Below are positions 14,772-21,952 of a stretch of 25,180 bases of DNA, piece after piece. Source of the stretch: Bacillota bacterium (GTDB lineage: Bacteria > Bacillota > Sulfobacillia > RBS10-35); the NCBI GenBank assembly GCA_029960865.1, contig JASBVX010000001.1, positions 1-25,180 on the forward strand, written 5' to 3'. Both the position numbers and the translations under genes were made by a program. The notes beneath the pieces are model-generated. The model was given only the letters and a program-made list of their open reading frames with translations. It searched no databases and was not told where the DNA came from. Numbering within the stretch: the first letter of the stretch is position 1; each line of letters starts with the position of its first letter.

Positions 14772-15776
14772 GTGCGCAGGCTCTTCTTCCTTCTCATGCT
14801 CCTGGCGGGGGTCGTCCTCCTGGCCCTGATCCTCGTGCGCCCGGTGGAAGAATACCGGGCGGAAACCTGGGCCCTCTGGCCCGAAAGCCAGGGGCCGCCG
14901 GCCACCTTCACCGTTGACGAGAACGGGCGCGTCGTGGTGGTGCCCCGTTCGGGGGATCGCTTCTACAAGCTTTCCCCTTCCCGGGGCCGCTGGCAGGAAG
15001 TGACCCTGAAGACCGCCGACGGTTTTTCTCCTTGGGTTGCCCACCTCACCAGCGACGGAGCCGGAGGTTTTTTCGCCGTCGATCAGGGGGGGAGCCTTCT
15101 GTGGCGCATCGGCCCTGACGGGACGACCCTCCTTTACTTTCAGGCTCCGTCCCAAGGCGAGAAATGGCTGATCCAGGGGGTGGCGGTGGACCCGAAGGGC
15201 CAGGCCTTTTTGGATATGGTGCGCCTTCTCCCGCAAGCGTACGCCCGGGAAATCGTCCGCCTGGAAGAGAACCCGAAAGAGTTCACGGTGGTGGCCCGGG
15301 TCCTTCTGGATGAAGAGGGGTGGCATCTGGAGGGGGAGAGCCAAGAAGCTCCTCCCGGCACCCTCTCCCTTTCCCCTACCGGCCAGATCTTCTTCCTGGA
15401 TCCGAAAGAGAGCGATATGTCCCTTTCCATCCGAGTCCTGGCCCCCGGAAAGAAACCGGGCACCATCCGGGTCGATAGCCTGGACCGGCTGGGGCGGGTC
15501 GAAGTGGTGGGAAACGATGACAGGGGCTACGTCTACATAGGCCTCAATTTGGGAAGCCAGGACGGGAGCATCCTCAAGGTATCGCCGGAAGGAAAGGCAA
15601 TCTGGGCCTTGCCCCTGCCCATGGCGCCAGATCATCCTGCTCTCCAGCGTTATGCGCAAGTGGACGGTCGCGGTAACCTATATGTGATGCGCCCGGGAGA
15701 AGGCGGTTTTGAGATCCGTTTCTACCGCCTGGTAAAGCGTTACGCCTGGCGCTGGATGGAAAGGACGGGCTCATGA
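14772..15776 (+). CDS. Membrane-anchored beta-propeller-like protein of unknown function
   Basis: I do not recognise this 334-residue protein. It starts with a short basic stretch and one strongly hydrophobic segment (FFLLMLLAGVVLLALILV, about residues 5-22). No lipobox Cys or clear signal-peptidase site follows, so it is probably a membrane anchor with the rest outside the cell. The remainder has about six repeats of the type FTVDENGRVVVVPRSG, LTSDGAGGFFAVDQGGSLLW, VAVDPKGQAFLDMVR, LSLSPTGQIFFLDPK, GNDDRGYVYIGLN and VDGRGNLYVMRPG. This D/S-x-x-G-x-h-h-h-h pattern is typical of NHL or SMP-30-like beta-propellers. No catalytic residues are evident. The start is GTG at 14772 behind a weak GGGGTGG; the end overlaps birA as ATGA, so it is co-translated with it. 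Confidence 0.75.
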   Translation: MRRLFFLLMLLAGVVLLALILVRPVEEYRAETWALWPESQGPPATFTVDENGRVVVVPRSGDRFYKLSPSRGRWQEVTLKTADGFSPWVAHLTSDGAGGFFAVDQGGSLLWRIGPDGTTLLYFQAPSQGEKWLIQGVAVDPKGQAFLDMVRLLPQAYAREIVRLEENPKEFTVVARVLLDEEGWHLEGESQEAPPGTLSLSPTGQIFFLDPKESDMSLSIRVLAPGKKPGTIRVDSLDRLGRVEVVGNDDRGYVYIGLNLGSQDGSILKVSPEGKAIWALPLPMAPDHPALQRYAQVDGRGNLYVMRPGEGGFEIRFYRLVKRYAWRWMERTGS

Positions 15777-16885
15777 AGGAAGAAATCCTTTTGCTAACCG
15801 CCTGCCGGGGTCGCCGGGAAGCCTATCTAGCCGGCACCCTGGCCCGCCTGCAGGCCCTTGGCGTGGAGGAAGTGGGGAAAAGTCCTTACTTTCACCAGCC
15901 CCAGGGGCCCCTTCCCTCGCTCCAGGTTCTGGTGCAGGTGCGATGGCCTTTCCCTGACGTGCAGCCTTATCTCCGCGAGGCGGCCGCTTTTTTCAGCGGG
16001 GAAGGGGAGGAGGTGGCGCCGGTGGCGGCAACGGTAGCTCCCCTTGAGGCGGGAGAGGTGCTTTTGGGGGCCACCTACCAGGGCCCCCCCTGGTCCTGGC
16101 CCGCCGATCGCTTCGACCCTTTCGTCCTGGCGGACCTGTCTCGAGGTCCTTTGGGCACAGCCTGGCGGGTGTTGGAGCGAGTCGACACCACCATTTTGGA
16201 AGCCCGGCGCTGGGCTGAGGACGGCGCTCCCCACGGGGCGGTGGTGGTGGCGGAAGAGCAGACCCAGGGGAGGGGCCGGGGGGAGCGCACTTGGACCCTG
16301 CCCCCCGGCAGGGGCATTGCCGCGACGGTGATCCTGCGCCACCTGCCGCCCTTGGCCAGCCTGTCTCTCTTGCCCCTGGCGGGGGCGGTGGCGGTGGCCA
16401 TGGCCCTGGAGAAGGAGCTGGCCCTGCGCCCGCGCCTCAAATGGCCCAACGATGTCTGGCTCAATGGCCGCAAGGTGGCCGGGCTTCTGGGGGAAGTGCT
16501 GGGAAGCCTTAGCGCCGCCACCGTCAGCGCCGGCATCGATGTCAACTGGCCGGTGGCGAAAATGCCTTCCGAGCTTCAGGGACGGGCCACTTCCCTCCTG
16601 CACGAATGGGGAGGGCCTGTCAGCCGCCCTCTGATCTTGGCAGCTTACCTGCGGCACCTGGGGGAGATGTGGCAGGAGATCCACCGCGGCGGGGAGAGGG
16701 TGCTGCAGGAGTTTCGCCAGCGCGCCCTATTCCTGGGCGAGAAGATCGAAGTCAGGCACGGGGAGGAGACCCTCACAGGAACGATGCAGGACATCGGGCA
16801 AGATGGTTCCCTCATCCTGGAGACGGCCCATGGCCTGCGCCGCCTCTATGCCGGCGACGTCACCTTCGATCTCAGCGGACGATGA
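15773..16885 (+). CDS. birA: Biotin-[acetyl-CoA-carboxylase] ligase with atypical N-terminal domain
   Basis: Attaches biotin to the lysine of biotin carboxyl carrier proteins. In the 370-residue protein, residues 115-325 are the catalytic ligase: RVLERVDTTILEARRWAEDG (132-151), the ATP/biotin loop GRGRGERTW (166-174), KWPNDVWLNGRKVAGLLGE (223-241) with catalytic Lys223, and VSAGIDVNW. Residues 328-370 are the usual C-terminal beta-barrel (GEKIEVRHGEETLTGTMQDI). The N-terminal ~110 residues are not the winged helix-turn-helix of repressor-type BirA. They resemble, weakly, an HPPK (FolK) domain: GRREAYLAGTLARLQAL, then KSPYF and a strand-helix pattern, with the catalytic aspartates absent. The protein is therefore unlikely to bind DNA as BirA does. 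The ATG overlaps the stop of the previous gene; the last 14 bases overlap convergent panC. Confidence 0.9.
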   Translation: MKEEILLLTACRGRREAYLAGTLARLQALGVEEVGKSPYFHQPQGPLPSLQVLVQVRWPFPDVQPYLREAAAFFSGEGEEVAPVAATVAPLEAGEVLLGATYQGPPWSWPADRFDPFVLADLSRGPLGTAWRVLERVDTTILEARRWAEDGAPHGAVVVAEEQTQGRGRGERTWTLPPGRGIAATVILRHLPPLASLSLLPLAGAVAVAMALEKELALRPRLKWPNDVWLNGRKVAGLLGEVLGSLSAATVSAGIDVNWPVAKMPSELQGRATSLLHEWGGPVSRPLILAAYLRHLGEMWQEIHRGGERVLQEFRQRALFLGEKIEVRHGEETLTGTMQDIGQDGSLILETAHGLRRLYAGDVTFDLSGR

Positions 16886-17726
16886 GATTGTCGATAAGGC
16901 GGGCTTTGCCAAACCAGGCGGCTCCCAGAAGGGCCACGGGGAGGCGAATGGCGGCCGGGACCAGGAGCGTCTCCGGTGCCACCACCGTCACATAATCCAG
17001 CCGGCACAGGGGCTCTTTGGAAAGAAAGGACTCCATCTGCCAAATCACGGCCTGAGGGTCCCGCTCGCCCTGGCGGATGAGCTCTTCGCCCAGGCGCAGG
17101 GACTGGTAAAGACGGGGAGCAGCTTGCCGTTCCTGAGGGGAAAGATAGGCATTGCGGGATGACAGGGCCAGGCCGTCTGCTTCCCGCACCGTGGGCAGGA
17201 CCCGTATGGTGACGGGCAGCGCCAGGTCCCGCACCAGGGTTTGGATGACGAGGGCCTGCTGGTAGTCTTTCTGGCCGAAGTAGGCCGTATCGGGCTGCAC
17301 CAGGTGGAAGAGCTTCACCACGACGGTGGCGACGCCCTCGAAGTGGCCGGGCCGGCTGGCTCCCTCCCATATGGAGCTGAGGCCTTCCACCTGCACCCTT
17401 GTCCGTTGGAGGCTTCCTGGGATCCGTCCTACGGAAGGGTACATCTCTTCGTCGTCGGGGGTGAAAAGGAGATCCACCCCTTCCCGTTCCGCCAGGAGGC
17501 GATCCCTTTCGGCATCGCGGGGATAGCGGGCGAGATCTTCCTGTGGGCCAAACTGCAAGGGATTGACGTAAAGGCTCACCACGGTGCTGCGGTTTTCCCG
17601 GCGGGAGGCCCGCATCAAGGAGAGGTGGCCTTCGTGGAAGTACCCCATGGTAGGGACGAAGCCCAAGGGGCGAGGGAGGACCGCCAAGGCGGCCTGCAAT
17701 TCCTCACGGGAGCGGATGATCTTCAT
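16872..17726 (-). CDS. panC: Pantothenate synthetase (pantoate-beta-alanine ligase)
   Basis: Joins pantoate to beta-alanine using ATP, the last step of pantothenate synthesis. The 284-residue length is standard. Motifs are VPTMGYFHEGHLSLMR with the HxGH adenylylation signature, VSLYVNPLQFGPQEDLARYP, EMYP, RPGHFEGVATVVVKLF, TAYFGQKDYQQ and VREADGLALSSRN (the KMSKS-like loop). The ATG at 17726 has GGAGG four bases upstream, a slightly tight spacing, and overlaps the panB stop as ATGA. The frame extends further upstream, but that part is panB in another frame. No panD follows, so beta-alanine must come from elsewhere in the genome. The 3' end overlaps birA by 14 bases. Confidence 0.97.
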   Translation of the reverse strand: MKIIRSREELQAALAVLPRPLGFVPTMGYFHEGHLSLMRASRRENRSTVVSLYVNPLQFGPQEDLARYPRDAERDRLLAEREGVDLLFTPDDEEMYPSVGRIPGSLQRTRVQVEGLSSIWEGASRPGHFEGVATVVVKLFHLVQPDTAYFGQKDYQQALVIQTLVRDLALPVTIRVLPTVREADGLALSSRNAYLSPQERQAAPRLYQSLRLGEELIRQGERDPQAVIWQMESFLSKEPLCRLDYVTVVAPETLLVPAAIRLPVALLGAAWFGKARLIDNLIVR

Positions 17727-18571
17727 TTTTCCTCCAGGGCCTTTTGCAGGGCTGCCCACGTCTCTGCGCTCAGGTTGTATTGGTGGGCCGGCTCGGGATA
17801 ACGACCTTCCCGAATATCGGCCCCAAAGGCCGCCACCGCCTGGCGGATGTCCTCTCCCACATTGGCATAGCGCTTTACGAACTTGGCGGGCTTCCCGAAG
17901 CTGAGGCCGATGAGGTCGTGGATCACCAGGACCTGGCCGTCGCAGCGGGGACCGGCACCGATGCCGATGGTGGGGATCTCCAATCTTTCGGTGATGGCCT
18001 GGGCCAGCTGCCAGGGGACCGCCTCCAGCACCAGGCTGTAAATGCCCGCTTCCTGGAGAGCCAGGGCATCCTCCACAAGTTCCTCCGCCTCGGCGAGGCT
18101 TCGTCCCTGGACCCGGTAACCACCCAGCTGGTGGACCGACTGGGGGGTAAGGCCGATATGACCCATGACGGGAATCCCGTTTTCCACCAGCTTCTTCACG
18201 GTGGGGACCAAGTGTTTCCCCCCTTCCATCTTCACCGACTGGGCTCCTCCCTTCCGGATGAGGCGACCTGCATTCCGGAGGGCTTCTTCCGGGGAGATCT
18301 GAAAGGAAAGAAAGGGCATGTCACACACGATGTGGGCCTCCCCTGGAGCCCGGCAGACGGCGGCACAGGCCCGCACCATATCGTCCATATCCACAGACGT
18401 GGTGGCTTCATACCCCAGCACCACGTTGCCCAGGCTGTCCCCCACCAGGAGGATGTCGGCGCCGCCTTCCTGCGCCAGACGGCTCAAGGGATAGTCGTAG
18501 GCGGTCACCATGACGATGGGCTGGCCCTTTTGCTTCATGTCCTTGATGTCGGTCACCGTTTTCCGGCTCAT
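17723..18571 (-). CDS. panB: 3-methyl-2-oxobutanoate hydroxymethyltransferase
   Basis: Makes ketopantoate from 2-ketoisovalerate and methylenetetrahydrofolate. The 282-residue protein shows MVTAYDYPLSRLAQEGGAD, LVGDSLGNVVLGYEAT (metal-binding Asp), CDMPFLSF, GAQSVKMEGG, VMGHIGLTPQSVHQLGG and IPTIGIGAGPRCDGQVLVIH, all standard for PanB. The ATG at 18571 has AAAGGAG seven bases upstream and overlaps the preceding stop as ATGA. It sits between the PanG-type reductase and panC, so the operon covers the whole path from ketoisovalerate to pantothenate apart from beta-alanine supply. Confidence 0.97.
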   Translation of the reverse strand: MSRKTVTDIKDMKQKGQPIVMVTAYDYPLSRLAQEGGADILLVGDSLGNVVLGYEATTSVDMDDMVRACAAVCRAPGEAHIVCDMPFLSFQISPEEALRNAGRLIRKGGAQSVKMEGGKHLVPTVKKLVENGIPVMGHIGLTPQSVHQLGGYRVQGRSLAEAEELVEDALALQEAGIYSLVLEAVPWQLAQAITERLEIPTIGIGAGPRCDGQVLVIHDLIGLSFGKPAKFVKRYANVGEDIRQAVAAFGADIREGRYPEPAHQYNLSAETWAALQKALEEK

Positions 18572-19446
18572 GGCAGGGCTCCTTTCCCCAGGGACGTATC
18601 CAGCAGTTTGCTGATGGCCTCCAAGGCTTCCGGCGGCGCCGCCCCCCGCTGGCGGGCCAGGGGCAGGGTTGCCTGGGCGAGGGTCCGGTAGAGAGGCAAA
18701 AGCTCCGGCGCCTGGCCCGTCAGGGCCCGCAGGTGGGCCTGGATGGTCGTCACTTCTCCCCGCTGAATGGGCCCTGTGAGGGCGGCGGCCGGTCCCAGAC
18801 GGCGCGCCTGGCGGATGGCAGTCTCCGATAGGTGGGTAAGGGGCGGGAAAACCTCCTCTACGGGAAGGTCCAGCTTGCGCAGAAGGCTCTCCGCCGCTCC
18901 CAGAAGGGTCACCATGGAATTGCTGGCCAGGACGGCGGCAGCATGGTAGAGGGGTTTTTGCTCTGTCCGCAGGCGGCGGTGGGGCGCCTGCCAGTGATCC
19001 AGCCAAGCTTCCACCACTTGGATGGCTTCGTCGTCCCCCTCCAGGGCAAAAAAGACTTCCTGAAGGGTCAGGCGCTCATCGCTGGCAAAAGGGTAAAGGG
19101 GGTGGACCGACGCCACGGGAATCTTCTGTTCGTGGGCTTTTTGCAGGGCATGGGCGGGATGGGCCCCGCTGGTATGGGTGGCGAGTTGGGCTCCCCTGTA
19201 GGCTCCCTTTTGAGCCAGGAGGTCATCGACGGCAGGAATGACATCATCTTTCACGGCTAGGAACCACCAATCGACGGTGGGAAAGGATTCGTCCCACGTC
19301 AGGGCCTGGGCGGAGGGCAGGAAGGCGGTGAGGCGCAGGGCCTTTTCTTTGGAGCGGCTGATGACGGCCACCACCTTATCCTGCCGATCCAGCCATGGGG
19401 CCAGACCTTCCGCAACCCGGCCGCTCCCGACAACGGCCACCCGCAC
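18568..19446 (-). CDS. panG: Rossmann/DUF2520 protein, probable PanG-type ketopantoate reductase
   Basis: NAD(P)-dependent oxidoreductase of 292 residues: an N-terminal Rossmann fold with VAVVGSGRVAEG (residues 3-14) and a C-terminal helical DUF2520 domain (about 125-290) with VASVHPLYPF and LYHAAAVLASNSMVTL, both usual in the family. The DUF2520 family, as I recall it, includes PanG, the alternative ketopantoate reductase first shown in Francisella and Enterococcus. Position ahead of panB and panC in one operon, with no panE in the window, supports the same role here: NADPH-dependent reduction of ketopantoate to pantoate. TTG at 19449 and GTG at 19446 are both possible starts; AAGGAGG is seven bases from the GTG but only four from the TTG, so the GTG was chosen. 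The gene ends in an ATGA overlap with panB. Confidence 0.8.
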   Translation of the reverse strand: MRVAVVGSGRVAEGLAPWLDRQDKVVAVISRSKEKALRLTAFLPSAQALTWDESFPTVDWWFLAVKDDVIPAVDDLLAQKGAYRGAQLATHTSGAHPAHALQKAHEQKIPVASVHPLYPFASDERLTLQEVFFALEGDDEAIQVVEAWLDHWQAPHRRLRTEQKPLYHAAAVLASNSMVTLLGAAESLLRKLDLPVEEVFPPLTHLSETAIRQARRLGPAAALTGPIQRGEVTTIQAHLRALTGQAPELLPLYRTLAQATLPLARQRGAAPPEALEAISKLLDTSLGKGALP

Positions 19447-19470
19447 CAAAAACCCTCCTTTAATGGGAAG

Positions 19471-19498
19471 AGTAGACTAAAGGGAACGCCCTCCTCAA
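19471..19498 (-). promoter_or_regulatory. Candidate sigma-A promoter for the panG-panB-panC operon
   Basis: On the minus strand, TTGAGG (19498-19493) and TCTACT (19476-19471) are separated by 16 bases. Each matches four of six consensus positions. The -10 lies 24 bases before the panG start, leaving a short leader that still contains the AAGGAGG. The placement is sensible but the match is modest. Confidence 0.3.
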
Positions 19499-19521
19499 GG
19501 AAAACCGCGTTGTGGCACCAT

Positions 19522-19531
19522 GCCTATAGGC
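19522..19531. promoter_or_regulatory. 10-bp perfect palindrome upstream of coaX
   Basis: GCCTATAGGC reads the same on both strands and ends one base before the GGGAGGA ribosome binding site of coaX, in the gap between the divergent panG and coaX genes. A short GGCA/TGCC pair overlaps it. It could be an operator half or a leader hairpin; alone it is too short to assign. Confidence 0.2.
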
Positions 19532-19545
19532 GGGAGGAATCGGAC

Positions 19546-20316
19546 GTGTCCTTGATGGTGCTGGACATCGGCAACAGCCAGACGGTCATCGGCGTGTACG
19601 AAGGGGAAAGGCTCCTGGAGCACTGGCGCATCTCCACCCACCGGGATTGGACGGCGGATGAACATTATGCCCTGCTCCATTCCCTCCTTTTGGGCAATCA
19701 TCTGTCCTTGGCGGATATTGAGGGAGCGGCCCTGGTGTCGGTGGTGCCGCCGGCCACCCAGTCCTGGGAAGAGCTTTTTCGCCACCGGTTAGGCATTGAA
19801 CCCTACGCCGTCGATTCAACGGCAGATTTGGGCATCGCCATCGCCGTGGACCATCCGCGGGAGGTGGGAGCCGATCGGCTGGCCAACGCGGTGGCGGCCA
19901 TGGCCAAGTATGGGGCACCTGCCATCGTGGTCGATTTCGGGACAGCCACCACCTTCGATGTCGTTTCCGCCACGGGTGCCTTCATCGGAGGCGCCATCGC
20001 TCCCGGCGTCCTTATCGCCAGCGAAGCCCTTTTCTTGCGCACGGCGCAGCTCCCCCGTATCGCCTTGACGCAGCCGCTGCGGGTCATCGGGCGCAATACC
20101 CTGGAGACGATGCAGTCGGGCATCGTCTATGGTTTTGCCGGCCAGGTGGACGGGCTGGTGCGGCGGATCAAAGGGGAGCTGGGGGGAGAGCCGGCTGTCA
20201 TCGCCACGGGAGGCCTCGCCCCCCTCATGGCAGAAGTCTCCGAGACCATCCAGAAGGTGGATCTCTTCCTCACCCTCGATGGGGTGAGGATGATATATAG
20301 TCGTAAATACCCATAG
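19546..20316 (+). CDS. coaX: Type III pantothenate kinase
   Basis: Phosphorylates pantothenate, the first committed step to coenzyme A; CoaX enzymes are not feedback-inhibited by CoA and need a monovalent cation. The 256-residue protein has the ASKHA phosphate loops VLDIGNSQTVIGVY near the start and VVDFGTATTFDVV, together with EVGADRLANAVAA and IGGAIAPGV, all diagnostic for CoaX. The start is GTG at 19546, with GGAGG eight bases upstream; the open frame begins at 19510 but has no ribosome binding site there. It diverges from the pantothenate operon, pairing synthesis and use of pantothenate. A gene of the bifunctional nuclease family follows after 25 bases, probably on the same transcript. 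Confidence 0.95.
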   Translation: MSLMVLDIGNSQTVIGVYEGERLLEHWRISTHRDWTADEHYALLHSLLLGNHLSLADIEGAALVSVVPPATQSWEELFRHRLGIEPYAVDSTADLGIAIAVDHPREVGADRLANAVAAMAKYGAPAIVVDFGTATTFDVVSATGAFIGGAIAPGVLIASEALFLRTAQLPRIALTQPLRVIGRNTLETMQSGIVYGFAGQVDGLVRRIKGELGGEPAVIATGGLAPLMAEVSETIQKVDLFLTLDGVRMIYSRKYP

Positions 20317-20341
20317 TGCTGGAGAAAGAGGAGGCGGCGCC

Positions 20342-20746
20342 ATGGTGAAGATGCGGGTCCTCAGCATCGGTCACGTGGAGGCGACGAAAGAAAATGTCCT
20401 TCTCCTACAGGAAGAGGAAGGGGAGCGGGTGCTGCCTTTGGTGATCGGTCTTTGCGAGGCCATGTCCATCGCCCTTGGCGTGGAAGGGGGCATGCCGCGA
20501 CCTGCTACCCACGATCTCCTTGCAGAAACCATCCGGCGTCTGGGGGGCCGCCTGCTGCAGGTGGTCATCCACGATGTCAGGGAAAATACTTTCATCGCCC
20601 AGCTGGAAATTGAAACAAGCCAGGGTATTATGGAAATTGATTGCCGTCCCAGCGACGGGGTGGCCTTGGCTGTGCGGGCCCAGGTTCCCGTGTTGGTGAC
20701 GGAAGAAGTCCTGGAAGGCTCCGCCGTCTTCCCCGACGAAGATTAG
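20342..20746 (+). CDS. Bifunctional nuclease (BFN/DUF151) domain protein
   Basis: Small protein of 134 residues consisting of one BFN (DUF151) domain. Diagnostic stretches are VLPLVIGLCEAMSIALGVEG, the highly conserved PRPATHDLL, LEIETSQGIMEIDCRPSDG and VALAVRAQVPVLVTEEVLE. Plant members have been reported as nucleases, but the function of the bacterial forms is not well established. The ATG at 20342 has GGAGG seven bases upstream. It follows coaX by 25 bases and precedes the acyl-ACP-reductase-like gene by about 20, so the three probably form one operon. An AT-rich TGATATATAG just before the coaX stop is a possible internal -10 element. Confidence 0.88.
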   Translation: MVKMRVLSIGHVEATKENVLLLQEEEGERVLPLVIGLCEAMSIALGVEGGMPRPATHDLLAETIRRLGGRLLQVVIHDVRENTFIAQLEIETSQGIMEIDCRPSDGVALAVRAQVPVLVTEEVLEGSAVFPDED

Positions 20747-20767
20747 GCGGGCAGGAAGGAGCCGATG

Positions 20768-21862
20768 ATGGCAGGCCATTTTGGCTTTTTGCTCCATCCC
20801 CTCGAAGTCTCGGACGTTTATCGCAAGATTCCGGCCGCCAAGAAAGTTCCGCCCCGCTGGTTGGAGGCCGTGATGCCTTATGCTCCGGTCATCTACACCT
20901 CCCACATCACCGGGGTGCGCTCCCCCTACAACGAGGCGGAGGGCCACTTTGTCTCGGTGCCTCTCACGCCCCGCCTGATGATGTCCCTTCCTGAAGAGAA
21001 GGTCCTCCCCAAACTGATCCAAGCCGCCAAGGTGGCGGAAAAGAAAGGTGCCCGGATCATCGGCCTCGGGGCCTACAACGCCATTGTGGCGGGGGCCGGC
21101 GTCGAGCTGGCTCAGGCCCTTGATATCGGTGTCACCACCGGCAACAGCTACACCGCCGCCACCGCAGTGGAGGGGGCCCTTTTGGGGGCGCAGGAGATGG
21201 GCATCGACCCTGAAGGGGCCCAGGTGGCGGTGGTGGGTGCCACGGGATCGGTGGGGCGGGTGGCGGCCATCCTGCTGGCGCGGCAGGTCAAAAATCTCCT
21301 CCTGGTGGGAAGGGATGGAGCTCGTCTCCAGACCCTGGCGGAAGAAGTCCAGCGCCTGACGGGCCTCCAGCCCCGGATTTCCACCGACCTCCATGCCTCC
21401 CTCATCGTCTCCGACGTCATCATCACCGTGTCCAACGCCGTGGGGGCCATCATCCAGCCGGAGGACCTCAAGACGGGTGCAGTGGTCTGCGACATTGCCC
21501 GCCCTCGGGATGTGTCCCGGCAGGTGGCGGAGGTGCGCAAGGATGTCCTGGTCATCGAAGGGGGTGTGGTGGATGTGCCCGGCGAGGTGGACTTCCACTT
21601 CAACTTTGGCTTGCCCCCCCGCCAGGCGCTGGCCTGCATGGCGGAGACCATGATCCTGGCCTTGGAAGAGCGCTACGACGATTTCACCCTGGGGAAGGAG
21701 TATTCCCTGGAGAAGGTGGAAGAGATCATCCGTCTAGCCAAAAAGCACGGCTTCAAGGTGGGAGGCCTCAGGAGCTTTGAGCGGGCCCTTTCCCCCGATG
21801 AGCTGGAATCCATCCGGGAGCATGCCCGCCGGCGGCGGGCTCAGGGGGCGGCGGGCGATTAA
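20768..21862 (+). CDS. Homologue of cyanobacterial long-chain acyl-ACP reductase (AAR)
   Basis: NAD(P)-dependent protein of 364 residues related to the cyanobacterial fatty acyl-ACP reductase, which forms fatty aldehydes. Shared landmarks, recalled from the cyanobacterial sequences, are the start FGFLLHPLEVSDV, IGLGAYNAIV, VTTGNSYTA, the dinucleotide-binding VAVVGATGSVG (about 154-164), VLVIEGGVVDVPGEVDFHF, and QALACMAETMIL. The Cys there (residue 290 from this start) aligns with the thioester-forming catalytic Cys of AAR (Cys294 in Synechococcus). The C-terminal KHGFKVGG also corresponds. The family is often annotated as predicted amino acid dehydrogenase, so acyl-thioester reduction is likely but the substrate is unproved. 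No aldehyde deformylating oxygenase gene is in the window, so alkane formation is not indicated. ATG 20768 lies six bases after GGAAGGAG; ATG 20765 is too close but possible. The greA promoter begins five bases after its stop. Confidence 0.83.
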   Translation: MAGHFGFLLHPLEVSDVYRKIPAAKKVPPRWLEAVMPYAPVIYTSHITGVRSPYNEAEGHFVSVPLTPRLMMSLPEEKVLPKLIQAAKVAEKKGARIIGLGAYNAIVAGAGVELAQALDIGVTTGNSYTAATAVEGALLGAQEMGIDPEGAQVAVVGATGSVGRVAAILLARQVKNLLLVGRDGARLQTLAEEVQRLTGLQPRISTDLHASLIVSDVIITVSNAVGAIIQPEDLKTGAVVCDIARPRDVSRQVAEVRKDVLVIEGGVVDVPGEVDFHFNFGLPPRQALACMAETMILALEERYDDFTLGKEYSLEKVEEIIRLAKKHGFKVGGLRSFERALSPDELESIREHARRRRAQGAAGD

Positions 21863-21866
21863 GTTC

Positions 21867-21895
21867 TTGACACCCTGGAAATGCCTTTCTATAAT
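21867..21895 (+). promoter_or_regulatory. Perfect-consensus sigma-A promoter for greA-lysS
   Basis: TTGACA at 21867-21872 and TATAAT at 21890-21895 are separated by exactly 17 bases: every position matches the housekeeping consensus. The likely transcription start is near 21902, leaving a leader of about 50 bases with a small AAGGG/CCCTT hairpin (21920-21933) and an AGGAG at 21940-21944. It lies in one of the few AT-richer spots of the window, between the AAR-like gene and greA. Confidence 0.9.
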
Positions 21896-21952
21896 CTTCG
21901 AGACTTTCCGGCGGCCCGCAAGGGTCGTCCCTTTGTCTGAGGAGAGATGACC

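Noticed and set aside
17723..19006. 427-residue frame extending panB upstream
   Set aside because: The extra part is the panG gene in another frame; PanB starts at 18571 with a good ribosome binding site.
20290..20300. TGATATATAG as an internal promoter before the BFN gene
   Set aside because: It looks like an extended -10, but no -35 is visible and it falls inside coaX codons, so it is not listed as a feature.
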